Position numbers and translations under genes: made by a program | The notes under the pieces: generated by a model | Told to the model about the DNA's origin: nothing | Seen by the model: only the letters and a program-made list of their open reading frames with translations | Databases searched by the model: none | Shown: in pieces, positions 44,128-51,329 of the stretch | Layout: every line of letters starts with the position of its first letter | How positions within the stretch are numbered: the first letter of the stretch is position 1 | NCBI RefSeq assembly: GCF_003595195.1 | Contig: NZ_CP032418.1 | Span: 2,228,001-2,292,000, forward strand | DNA from: Paenisporosarcina cavernae | GTDB taxonomy: Bacteria; Bacillota; Bacilli; Bacillales_A; Planococcaceae | Direction of reading: 5' to 3' | DNA: 64,000 nt

Positions 44128-44574
44128 ATGGAAAATTATCGTGAAATTTTTCAACTATTAAGTAGACGTTTTGGATTCCTCGATAAGAATTGCTGTTCGG
44201 TTTCTGGAGCCGAGATTTCAACTGTTCATAGTCATATCTTATATGAAATTGACAAACAAACAAGTCCTACTATGCAGCAAGTGTCAGAAGCCCTTGGAAT
44301 TGACGCCACAACGTTTAGTCGACAAGTTCAATCATTAGTCAAGATGAATCTCGTCAAAAAAACACCTTCTACAGAAGATCGTCGCTATTATCATCTTACA
44401 CTTACAATAGAAGGAAAATATATCGCAACATCCATTGACACATCGATGAATCACTACTTACAAGAACTTTTTTCGCATATGAGTGAACAAGAAAAAGCGG
44501 ATGTTATTCGTTCCATTACTATTTTGAATGAAGCAATGGGAAAATCATCCGTCTGTTGCACACCGGTATATTAA
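44128..44574 (+). CDS. MarR-family regulator with vicinal cysteine pairs
   Basis: This 148-residue winged-helix regulator has its recognition region in TSPTMQQVSEALGIDATTFSRQVQSLVKMNLVKK and the beta-wing STEDRRYYHLTLT. Two Cys-Cys pairs stand out: NCCSVSG (residues 22-23) near the N-terminus and SSVCCTPVY at the very end. Such vicinal thiols suit binding of trivalent arsenicals or oxidative switching, but this is an inference. The ATG at 44128 follows AAGAGGTG. Its likely operator overlaps its own promoter and recurs before the next gene. Confidence 0.82.
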   Translation: MENYREIFQLLSRRFGFLDKNCCSVSGAEISTVHSHILYEIDKQTSPTMQQVSEALGIDATTFSRQVQSLVKMNLVKKTPSTEDRRYYHLTLTIEGKYIATSIDTSMNHYLQELFSHMSEQEKADVIRSITILNEAMGKSSVCCTPVY

Positions 44575-44587
44575 GTACCGGTTTTTC
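44562..44587 (+). terminator. Terminator or attenuator after the MarR gene
   Basis: ACCGGTA (44562-44568) pairs with TACCGGT (44576-44582) and is followed by TTTTC; the MarR stop codon lies in the loop. The flavoprotein gene may therefore need its own promoter. Confidence 0.6.
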
Positions 44588-44598
44588 TTAAAATAAAT

Positions 44599-44615
44599 AG
44601 TTGCAAAATGCAACT
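44599..44615. promoter_or_regulatory. MarR-type operator, copy 2
   Basis: AGTTGCAAAATGCAACT is a 17-bp palindrome directly before the AAGGAGG of the flavoprotein gene. Its core and left flank (ATAGTTGCAAAATGCAA) are identical to copy 1 at 44077-44092. Confidence 0.72.
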
Positions 44616-44629
44616 AAGGAGGAATTATA

Positions 44630-45886
44630 ATGAATAATGTCATTATTATTGGTGCTGGTCCAGTTGGTTTAGCAGCTGCAGCACACTTAGTACAAAAAAA
44701 CGAATCATTTCAGATACTTGAAATGGGTTCTGAAGTGGCGCCATCTATACGTGAGTGGGGGCATGTGCAACTATTCTCTCCGTGGAAATTTAACATGGAT
44801 GACGTTGCGGTCTCTTTATTACAAGAAACAGAGTGGATGATGCCTGATGAAACTGCCCACCCGACGGGAAAAGAATTAATCGACGAGTATTTAGTACCAC
44901 TGGCTACACTACCATCCATCGCTCCACATTTACGTTTAAATACGAAAGTGGTGTCGATTAGCAAAAAAGGTCTTGATAAAATGAAAGATACAGGTAGAGA
45001 GGAAGCACTATATTCTGTGTATATTGAAACGAATGGGAAAACGTCTCGTTTAGAGGCGAGCCATATTATCGATGCTACAGGAACATGGACTCAACCTAAC
45101 TCGATTACTTCTTCACAAGTGTGGACTCGCACTGAAACAGAGCTAACCGACAGCATAACGTACGGCATCCCAAATGTGACAACTGAGCTTGCAAATACTT
45201 TACAAAACAAACGTGTCGCGGTAGTCGGTGGTGGACACTCAGCCATAAACTCGTTGTTATCGTTAGCAGAAATTGACGGAATCCATTTAACGTGGATTTT
45301 ACGAAAACCTTCCGTGGAAAAAGCATATGGCGGAGAAAGTCTCGATGCGTTACCTAAACGAGGATTGTTAGGTCGAAAAATACATCGTCTCGTCGATGCA
45401 GGAAAAGTCGAAGTCATGACACCATTTTTCATTGACGTAATAGAACAAATGGATGGGAAGATTTCGTTGATAGGAGACTATGCAGGGGCGGAAACTCGAA
45501 TCGAATCCATTGACCATGTTTTTGCTGCAACTGGTAGTCGTCCTGATTTTTCGTTCCTTCAAGAAGTCAGACTCGACATCGATAGCTCTCTAGAAAGTGT
45601 CAAAGCAATCGCTCCTCTCATTGATCCGAATGTGCATAGCTGTGGAACCGTCCGACCGCATGGGGAAAAAGAGTTACGCCATCCCGACACAAATTTTTAT
45701 ATCGTTGGTATGAAAAGTTATGGTCGTGCGCCAACATTTCTACTTGCAACTGGGTATGAACAAGTTCGTTCTGTAGTCGCCTATATGACTGGTGATGAAG
45801 AAGGTGCAAAAGAAGTCCATTTGAAACTTCCGGAAACAGGAGTTTGTAGTGGACCGAAACGCGAAAAGACGACTTCCTGCTGTTAA
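44630..45886 (+). CDS. FAD/NAD(P)-binding monooxygenase-like flavoprotein (ArsO/CzcO-type)
   Basis: This 418-residue flavoprotein has an N-terminal FAD fingerprint (IIIGAGPVGLAAAAHL), a central NAD(P) Rossmann motif (VAVVGGGHSAINSLLSL, about 193) and a late ATGSRPD motif. The arrangement fits flavin-binding monooxygenases or thioredoxin-reductase-like oxidases such as ArsO and CzcO. The C-terminus carries three extra cysteines (GVCSGPKREKTTSCC). Together with the Cys-rich MarR and the ArsN1-like acetyltransferase, this suggests thiophilic or arsenical stress. No arsB, arsC or acr3 is present. Confidence 0.78.
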   Translation: MNNVIIIGAGPVGLAAAAHLVQKNESFQILEMGSEVAPSIREWGHVQLFSPWKFNMDDVAVSLLQETEWMMPDETAHPTGKELIDEYLVPLATLPSIAPHLRLNTKVVSISKKGLDKMKDTGREEALYSVYIETNGKTSRLEASHIIDATGTWTQPNSITSSQVWTRTETELTDSITYGIPNVTTELANTLQNKRVAVVGGGHSAINSLLSLAEIDGIHLTWILRKPSVEKAYGGESLDALPKRGLLGRKIHRLVDAGKVEVMTPFFIDVIEQMDGKISLIGDYAGAETRIESIDHVFAATGSRPDFSFLQEVRLDIDSSLESVKAIAPLIDPNVHSCGTVRPHGEKELRHPDTNFYIVGMKSYGRAPTFLLATGYEQVRSVVAYMTGDEEGAKEVHLKLPETGVCSGPKREKTTSCC

Positions 45887-45892
45887 TAACTA

Positions 45893-45929
45893 AAAAAGCG
45901 TGCGAGAGAATTCTCGGCACGCCTTTTTA
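45893..45929. terminator. Bidirectional terminator
   Basis: AAAAAAGCGTGC pairs with GCACGCCTTTTT around an inner AGAGAATTCTC segment and serves the flavoprotein and the convergent DUF2188 gene. Confidence 0.75.
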
Positions 45930-46295
45930 GTCCCAATCGTATAAGTGATCCTGTAACTTCCCATCTTGATCATACACATTTAGAATTGCATCCTTTTCGT
46001 TAACGTAAGGTTTTGCTTCTTCTAAGAGTGCATCTTTCGTATCTGCTGAATGAATCGCTTTAGATCCGTTCTCTCTCATCAATTTCCATTTGTCATCTTC
46101 AAACTTTACTTCATATACATCCTGTTCTTTTTTACCTGTCACATATTCCCTTGCTTTGTCCGTTGCGATGGCAATAGCTCGGCCATCTTCCATTCCATCT
46201 CGAAGTAGAGCATTCGCAATCTCAATCGCCTTATCGCGCGTTTCCTTAGACAAATTATTCATCGAATCTGGGTAATCATTTTTACTCCATGGCAC
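45927..46295 (-). CDS. DUF2188-family protein
   Basis: This 122-residue protein has an N-terminal helical part (MPWSKNDYPDSMNNLSKETRDKA), resembling ChaB-like/DUF2188 pairs in Bacillales. The C-terminal half reads KWKLMRENGSKAIHSADTKDALLEEAKPY, which fits the DUF2188 domain. The start is most likely the GTG at 46295, with AAAGGAG 8 bp upstream; the ATG three codons earlier is too close. Function is unknown. Confidence 0.75.
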   Translation of the reverse strand: MPWSKNDYPDSMNNLSKETRDKAIEIANALLRDGMEDGRAIAIATDKAREYVTGKKEQDVYEVKFEDDKWKLMRENGSKAIHSADTKDALLEEAKPYVNEKDAILNVYDQDGKLQDHLYDWD

Positions 46296-46348
46296 AAACA
46301 TCACTCCTTTGCAAGATGTTTTCCCGAATGACTACTCTTCAAACAGCC

Positions 46349-47107
46349 TTATTGCTTGGTGAAATGAACAATCACATCCCGTAAAAATTCCGCTGTACCT
46401 GGAACTGTATGATCGTAAAATGCCGTGAAGCGTTCATCGTCCACATACATTTGCGCTAGCCCTGCATGTGCTTCTTTGGAGTATGTCGTCCAGTATCCCA
46501 TCAACCACTTTTTGTGAAGCGCCACCACTTCCCTTGCCAACTCACTTGTTGGGTCTCCATTTTCTTTTGCTAGTGCGAGTTTCGCATCAATTTCTTTCGC
46601 TAAGTCCTTGGCACGTTCCATATCTTCTGGACGTTGCGCAAGAAACTTTGCATTCGCTTCATCTATTAGTTGGTCACCATACTTCGCACGAATTTCTTTT
46701 CCGTAATTTTGCTCGTTCTCTTCAACAAGTTGTGATTTGAACCCTTCAAATTTCTTCTCATTTTCCAATGGTATCCTTCCTTCCTCTTCCGCAATCGACG
46801 CTTCAATATTTTCTAATAGAAGTTCGATTTGCTGTTTTCGTTGTAGAAGTGCTTTTTTATGGGAATGAAGTGCAGATGCTCGATCAAATGTAGGTTCCTG
46901 CATAAGTTTTTTAATATCCTCCAGTGACATCTCCAGCTCCCGATAAAACAAAATTTGTTGTAAGACGTTTACTTCGTGCGTTCCATAAATTCTGTAACCT
47001 GACGAATTAATTCGAGCAGGAATGAGTAACCCGATTTCATCGTAATAGCGTAGCGTACGTGCACTTACGCCAGCTAATTGAGATAGTTTTTGGATCGTAT
47101 ATTCCAT
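46349..47107 (-). CDS. MerR-family regulator with TipAS drug-sensing domain
   Basis: This 252-residue transcription activator has a MerR winged helix (YTIQKLSQLAGVSARTLRYYDEIGLL), a dimerising coiled coil (about 75-115) and a C-terminal TipAS domain (about 125-250, with GYWTTYSKEAHAGLAQMYVDDERFTAFYD). TipAS domains bind thiopeptides or other hydrophobic drugs; Mta in B. subtilis is a relative. The ATG at 47107 lies 8 bp after AGGAGG. It is autoregulated, judging by the operator in its own promoter. Confidence 0.88.
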   Translation of the reverse strand: MEYTIQKLSQLAGVSARTLRYYDEIGLLIPARINSSGYRIYGTHEVNVLQQILFYRELEMSLEDIKKLMQEPTFDRASALHSHKKALLQRKQQIELLLENIEASIAEEEGRIPLENEKKFEGFKSQLVEENEQNYGKEIRAKYGDQLIDEANAKFLAQRPEDMERAKDLAKEIDAKLALAKENGDPTSELAREVVALHKKWLMGYWTTYSKEAHAGLAQMYVDDERFTAFYDHTVPGTAEFLRDVIVHFTKQ

Positions 47108-47127
47108 CGTATGCACCTCCTAACTTG

Positions 47128-47158
47128 AGAATAAACCTTTACGCAACGTCAAGGTCAA
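47128..47158 (-). promoter_or_regulatory. MerR-type promoter with 19-bp spacer and central dyad
   Basis: On the minus strand TTGACC (47153-47158) and TATTCT (47128-47133) are 19 bp apart, the stretched spacing that MerR activators correct. The dyad CCTT.ACG...CGT.AAGG at 47136-47154 fills the spacer and contains ACGTTGCGT, as in my memory of Mta/BmrR sites. Confidence 0.85.
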
Positions 47159-47172
47159 GAACTTTACATTCA

Positions 47173-47201
47173 TTGACAAACTTCGAAAAGTATGCGATAC
47201 T
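47173..47201 (+). promoter_or_regulatory. Plus-strand promoter of the putative ncRNA
   Basis: TTGACA (47173-47178) and GATACT (47196-47201) are separated by 17 bp, divergent from the MerR promoter. No gene start or ribosome binding site follows. Confidence 0.65.
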
Positions 47202-47207
47202 ATCTTA

Positions 47208-47465
47208 GTTAACTTGTAAGATAGCAGATAGGCGTTGATTTTTGGCATCTGCTTGATGTTTTGTAGGAACACTTATTCACACTGGCGCGACTATAGGGTC
47301 GCAAGGACGTAAAAGAAGGTAGGGTTTACGTTGCTTAAGGAAAACAACCAGTGGATTCTTGACCGCGGCAATACATTCTCAATTATTTGAAATGATTATT
47401 TCAACACAATTTTGTTATCTTATATAATCAAAGGGATGCCCCATTACTGGAGCATCCCTTTTCCA
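47208..47465 (+). ncRNA. Putative structured non-coding RNA of unknown class
   Basis: A transcript of about 255 nt is implied by the upstream promoter and a terminator hairpin at 47431-47460 (AAGGGATGC/GCATCCCTT, then TTTTCC). It folds into a 5' hairpin (GCAGAT 47224-47229 with ATCTGC 47247-47252). A closing stem, CACTGG/CCAGTG (47280-47285 with 47348-47353), encloses two perfect hairpins: GCGAC/GTCGC (47287-47302) and ACGTAAA/TTTACGT (47307-47331). I could not match it to 6S, SRP, tmRNA, RNase P or a riboswitch class. The only ATG (18 codons, near 47256) has no ribosome binding site. Confidence 0.5.
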
Positions 47466-47526
47466 ATTTTATCGGGCTTTTAAGTTTTTCTTTTTCGAAA
47501 AGCTATACTAACTTACTCATTGATCC

Positions 47527-48168
47527 TTAACGCGCTCTAACAATCTCTATGAAATCTGTCATACGCTCCGAGTCGATCACTTGCTGACTACATTTCAAGC
47601 TATCCTGACAAATATAATTGCCTCGCTTTGTGTAAGCACCATTAGCATTTCCTTTTACAGCTGCCGTGAATAATCCGAGTTTGTCATGCTTATGGCAAAT
47701 GGCACAAATACCATCTTTTTTGGAGACTTCAAATGTCCCATAAGTAGGAAGGTGCTTTTCATTCTGCCAAAAAATAAGACACTTCTTATCCGAACCTTTG
47801 TCATTCCACCCTAAAAACGTCTGCAATCGCCAGTCAATTTCTGTGAGATTAGGTATACTCACTTTCTTCAGCTTTGGAAAAAGCTTTCGAATTTTTTCGT
47901 CCGTCAGTGCGGGAAATGGAATGACAAACGGTTGAAGTTTCGCCAAAAATTGTTCTCCTGATTGTTTATCCGTTACGTGTTGAATGGAGTTCAACATATC
48001 TTGTTGCTCCTCGGATAAGTCGGGCAATAAATTACGTACAGATTCCTCACGCACACTAAGTAAAGCTGCAAGAACATTTTTGTCCTTACTTACTCCAGAT
48101 GCGTTTACTAATATTTTTACTTGATCCGTTAAAAAGTGAAATTGATCACTACTTAAAAAAGCTTCCAT
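47527..48168 (-). CDS. EF-G-binding protein, FusB/FusC-like
   Basis: This 213-residue two-domain protein resembles FusB-family proteins, which bind elongation factor G and free it from fusidic-acid-stalled ribosomes. The N-terminal helical bundle is followed by a C-terminal treble-clef zinc domain with four cysteines (ICAICHKH and YICQDSLKC). Chromosomal homologues are common in Bacillales and need not give clinical resistance. The ATG at 48168 follows GGGTG; a GTG at 48177 overlaps the yeeI stop. It is the second gene of a pair with yeeI. Confidence 0.82.
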   Translation of the reverse strand: MEAFLSSDQFHFLTDQVKILVNASGVSKDKNVLAALLSVREESVRNLLPDLSEEQQDMLNSIQHVTDKQSGEQFLAKLQPFVIPFPALTDEKIRKLFPKLKKVSIPNLTEIDWRLQTFLGWNDKGSDKKCLIFWQNEKHLPTYGTFEVSKKDGICAICHKHDKLGLFTAAVKGNANGAYTKRGNYICQDSLKCSQQVIDSERMTDFIEIVRAR

Positions 48169-48169
48169 A

Positions 48170-48889
48170 TTACTCACCCAAATCTACGTTGTGATACACC
48201 TGTTGCACATCTTCCAAATCTTCAATCGCATCAATCATTTTTTCAAATTGCGCTGCGTCCTCTGGTGATAATGAAATATCATTTTGAGCAAGCATCGTTA
48301 ACTCCGCAATCGAAAACTCCGTAATTCCTGCCGTTTTGAATGCTTCCTGCACTGCATGGAATTGGTCTGGTTCCGCGTAAACGATTACAGCATTATCTTC
48401 TTCTAATACATCTCGTACATCTACATCCGCTTCTAGCATCATGTCTAGGACTTCCTCTGCAGTCTTACCTTCAATCCCAATAACAGCAGTCGCATCAAAC
48501 ATATACGCAACGGAACCACTGACACCCATGTTACCACCATTTTTACCAAAAGCAGCACGTACATCAGATGCCGTGCGATTCACATTATTCGTTAGCGCAT
48601 CTACAATCACCATTGAACCGCTCGGGCCGAATCCTTCATAACGAAGCTCATCGTAGTTCTCTTCTGAACCACCCTTTGCTTTCTCAATCGCTTTATCAAT
48701 AATATGTTTTGGCACACTATATGTTTTTGCGCGTTCTAACACGACTTTCAATGCACGGTTTGACTCAGGATCCGGCTCCCCTTGTTTCGCAGCCACATAT
48801 ATCTCACGGCCAAATTTCGCATAAATTCTACTTGTATTCGCATCTTTTGATGCTTTCTTTTCTTTAATATTATTCCATTTACGACCCAT
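48170..48889 (-). CDS. yeeI: YebC/PmpR-family protein YeeI
   Basis: This 239-residue protein is of the YebC (TACO1) family. It begins [35 protein letters not shown] and shows the family block [28 protein letters not shown]. Long called transcription regulators, YebC proteins are now also linked to relief of ribosome stalling on proline-rich sequences. The length matches B. subtilis YeeI. It is followed without a gap by the EF-G-binding gene, which suggests a shared translation-related role. Confidence 0.92.
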   Translation of the reverse strand: MGRKWNNIKEKKASKDANTSRIYAKFGREIYVAAKQGEPDPESNRALKVVLERAKTYSVPKHIIDKAIEKAKGGSEENYDELRYEGFGPSGSMVIVDALTNNVNRTASDVRAAFGKNGGNMGVSGSVAYMFDATAVIGIEGKTAEEVLDMMLEADVDVRDVLEEDNAVIVYAEPDQFHAVQEAFKTAGITEFSIAELTMLAQNDISLSPEDAAQFEKMIDAIEDLEDVQQVYHNVDLGE

Positions 48890-49028
48890 TATTGTTCACT
48901 CTCTTTCCGAACCTATTTCTACTTTCTTCCTGTGACATTATACACCAGTTCGGAGGGAAAATCACATATAGGAGGAGGGCTTGTAACGAAGGAGGGAAGT
49001 GAGTGGAAAGAGGAAAGAGTGGTTTTAA

Positions 49029-49196
49029 GCGACATTAAGACACTTTCTTGCGACAATAGGACACTTTCAGCAAGCATTGGGACACTTTGCCGCGACATTG
49101 GGACACTTTAGGCAAACATTAGGACACTCTCGCCAAACATTAGGACACTTTAGACAAACATTAGGACACTTTAGGCAAACATTAGGACACTTCGAT
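49029..49196. repeat. Eight-unit intergenic tandem array, exact 21-bp period (locus 6)
   Basis: Eight consecutive 21-bp units start at 49029, 49050, 49071, 49092, 49113, 49134, 49155 and 49176. Each holds (GCG/CAA)(A/G)CA(T/A)T(A/G)(G/A)GACACT followed by a few variable bases. Units 5-8 are nearly identical and units 1-3 more diverged, as if copied from one end. The array fills most of the 366-bp gap between yeeI and a small acidic gene. There are no unique spacers, so it is not CRISPR. Confidence 0.92.
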
Positions 49197-49223
49197 TAAC
49201 CTTCCTATTTTCTCCAAAAAAAT

Positions 49224-49250
49224 CCCGCTAACTCCAAATGAGTTAGCGGC
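49224..49250 (-). terminator. Terminator of the 49-residue gene
   Basis: CCGCTAACTC pairs perfectly with GAGTTAGCGG across five bases and is followed by a T-run on the minus strand. Confidence 0.8.
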
Positions 49251-49255
49251 ATGTT

Positions 49256-49405
49256 TTACAGTCCATTTGTATTGATTCGAGGTTCTTCTGTGACAACTTC
49301 TGTATTTTCAGCTTTTTCTTCCGATATGTCGTTTGACGATAACTTCGAATCTTTTTCAATTGCTTCTTCTCGGTCTTGTTCTTGTGGGTGCTTTGGATCC
49401 TTCAT
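49256..49405 (-). CDS. 49-residue acidic protein
   Basis: This small hydrophilic protein begins MKDPKHPQEQDREEAIEKDS and ends with EEPRINTNGL. It is rich in Glu, Asp, Lys and Asn and lacks any hydrophobic core, so it is probably disordered. It resembles small Bacillales proteins of unknown role. The ATG at 49405 lies 8 bp after AAGGAG, and a perfect terminator follows the stop. I am fairly confident that it is a gene but know no function. Confidence 0.65.
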   Translation of the reverse strand: MKDPKHPQEQDREEAIEKDSKLSSNDISEEKAENTEVVTEEPRINTNGL

Positions 49406-49517
49406 GTTCATCTCTCCTTCGGTGTTTATAAATTACTTACCCTCATTTTGTCAATTTCATTCCTTTTCGTATAAATGTGATTTAAAATGGAAGAATCGAA
49501 CGAAATGAGGGATTATT

Positions 49518-50027
49518 ATGCGTTTAGTGGAACCAACGGCTGATTGGAAAGAGGAACATATCGCTTACATAGAAGAGTGGCCAGATGAGGAGAAGGTTGT
49601 GCCGTGGAGTTTGGATTTGCGTCAGTATGAGAGTTTCGAGGAGTTTATGGAGAAATTCCCTGCAGGAAAAACTGGCGGTGAAGGTTGGGTTCGGAATGCT
49701 AGTTATTATTTGGTGAATGAAGAAAACCGAATCGTGGCGATGATCAATTTGCGTTTTGGTTTAAATGATTTCTTACGTAATGTTGGCGGAAATGTCGGAT
49801 ATGGTGTTCGACCTTCCGAACGGAAAAAGGGCTATGGTTCAAAAATTCTCCGCGAGTCTTTGAAGATTTGTAAAGAAGAAGGGTTGGACCATGTACTCAT
49901 TACTTGCGACAAAGACAATCTCGGTTCAGCTGGCGTCATCTTAAATAATGGTGGTGTGGAGGATTCTCCTTTTGTCGAGGAATCAGGCAATGTAAAACGC
50001 CGCTTTTGGATCGATACTAAAAACTAA
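49518..50027 (+). CDS. GNAT-family N-acetyltransferase
   Basis: This 169-residue acetyltransferase begins MRLVEPTADWKEEHIAYIEE. The acetyl-CoA loop is GYGVRPSERKKGYGSKILRE (about 93-112), and the C-terminal part ends NVKRRFWI. The layout matches the YjgM/DUF-type GNATs of Bacilli that start with a PTxxxKEE segment. GAGG precedes the ATG by 7 bp. The substrate is unknown. Confidence 0.82.
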   Translation: MRLVEPTADWKEEHIAYIEEWPDEEKVVPWSLDLRQYESFEEFMEKFPAGKTGGEGWVRNASYYLVNEENRIVAMINLRFGLNDFLRNVGGNVGYGVRPSERKKGYGSKILRESLKICKEEGLDHVLITCDKDNLGSAGVILNNGGVEDSPFVEESGNVKRRFWIDTKN

Positions 50028-50032
50028 CATAG

Positions 50033-50072
50033 AAACGCCTCTCCCACTCAGTTTGAATGGAGAGGCGTTTTG
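50033..50072. terminator. Bidirectional terminator
   Basis: AAACGCCTCTCC pairs with GGAGAGGCGTTT across about 14 bases. It ends the GNAT and the convergent surface-protein gene. Confidence 0.82.
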
Positions 50073-50074
50073 CT

Positions 50075-51274
50075 TTAATCTTTCCCGTGGTCGTTGGATT
50101 CTTTTTTATCTTTCTCATTGTCTCTTTTTTCCGATGCTTTGCTTTCAGATTTATCTTCTTTATCTTCTTTATCTTCTTTATCTTCTTTTTTCGTTTCACG
50201 TATAGATTCTTTTTCATCTTTCTCGTCTGCTTTTTCTTGTTTCTTCGTTTCTTTCACTTCTGCTTTTTCTTGCTTCTTCGATTCTTTTACTTCTGACTTT
50301 TCTTGTTTCTTTCCTTCTTTTTGTACATTTTTGTGTTCAGTTGTTGGTGCTGTTGCTTGTTTTTCCTTGTCCTTTTCGGGTTCAACTTTCACTGTAGAGC
50401 TATCCGTACCGCTTACAGTTGCACTTGAGTTAGTTTCTGCAGACTCAGTATTCTCACTAGAATCCGTCGTTTCTGTAGTCACTTCTTCCGCTACAACTTC
50501 ATCGGCAGGTTTTTCATCTACTGTTCCATTTTCTTCTGTGGTAGATTCTGTATCTTCTGCCTCTGTCGAGTCTTCTTCATTTTCTTGAGCAAGCAGTTTT
50601 GCCAATTTTTTTGACATCTTCTTTTCTAATTTCTTTTGTGCTTTTTCAATATTTTTCGTTAAAGATTCGCTAGCTTGTTCACTTCCTACTTTTTCAAGAG
50701 CAGCTTGCAACGCTACAATATTTTGAGAAAATTTTGCTATAAGTTTTTCTTCTGGTGTTAATTCTACGTCCTCAGCAGGAGTTTCTTCTGTCGTATCGGT
50801 ATTTTCAGTGACTTCTTCTGTGGAATCTGTTTCTTGAACAGCTTCCTCATCAGTGGTCGATTCTTCATTTACAACTTCATCCGAACTTGTTTGTTCTGAT
50901 GAGCCATCTTCAGAGACTTCCGTTCCTTGCTCCAGTTGATCAAATGCGTCTGTGTATTGCTCGATAGCCGCTTCTAACGTTTCTACCGCTTTTTCTTCTT
51001 CACCCGCATCGTATAGAGCCTCGGCTTCCGCGATCCGTTCAGCAGCAAACTCATTTAATAGTTCGGCTTCTTTTAAATCATCAAACGTTAGTGCTAATTG
51101 AATAGATTCTTTTAGCTCCTTTAGGAAGTAAAAGAAGTCACCAGGTATAAGTGCTGGTTCTACCACTTCTTCCTCCGCCGCTGCGTCTGTGTTTGCAAAA
51201 GCGGATGTTGTAGATCCTATTGTGAAGATGGCAATTAAAATTGCAAAACTATACTTCCAAGATAATTTACTCAT
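50075..51274 (-). CDS. Secreted acidic DUF5667-type protein under c-di-GMP control
   Basis: This 399-residue secreted protein has a signal peptide ending near SAFANTD, then a DUF5667 helical domain (ALIPGDFFYFLKELKESIQLALTFDD, about 40-115). Two long Thr/Glu/Ser-rich disordered segments flank a coiled part (about 175-235), and a highly charged Lys/Glu tail follows with repeated KKQEK(A/S) and KEDKEDKED tracts. It has no LPXTG or other anchor. Its role may be at the envelope. The mRNA leader carries a c-di-GMP-I riboswitch. Confidence 0.8.
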   Translation of the reverse strand: MSKLSWKYSFAILIAIFTIGSTTSAFANTDAAAEEEVVEPALIPGDFFYFLKELKESIQLALTFDDLKEAELLNEFAAERIAEAEALYDAGEEEKAVETLEAAIEQYTDAFDQLEQGTEVSEDGSSEQTSSDEVVNEESTTDEEAVQETDSTEEVTENTDTTEETPAEDVELTPEEKLIAKFSQNIVALQAALEKVGSEQASESLTKNIEKAQKKLEKKMSKKLAKLLAQENEEDSTEAEDTESTTEENGTVDEKPADEVVAEEVTTETTDSSENTESAETNSSATVSGTDSSTVKVEPEKDKEKQATAPTTEHKNVQKEGKKQEKSEVKESKKQEKAEVKETKKQEKADEKDEKESIRETKKEDKEDKEDKEDKSESKASEKRDNEKDKKESNDHGKD

Positions 51275-51329
51275 GATTTCTCTCCCTATCTTTATGATGG
51301 AAGAAATCGGTGCATTGGATTGCTCCTCA

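Noticed and set aside
47208-47465. Known RNA classes (6S, SRP, tmRNA, c-di-GMP or cobalamin riboswitch) for the 47.2-kb transcript
   Set aside because: None of their invariant motifs is present; kept as an unclassified ncRNA.
49029-49196. CRISPR array
   Set aside because: The units are adjacent with no unique spacers and no cas genes are near; the 21-bp repeats vary gradually.
50094-50588. Ser/Phe-rich 164-codon frame antisense to the DUF5667 gene
   Set aside because: It mirrors the low-complexity Lys/Glu tail on the opposite strand and shows no start signal.
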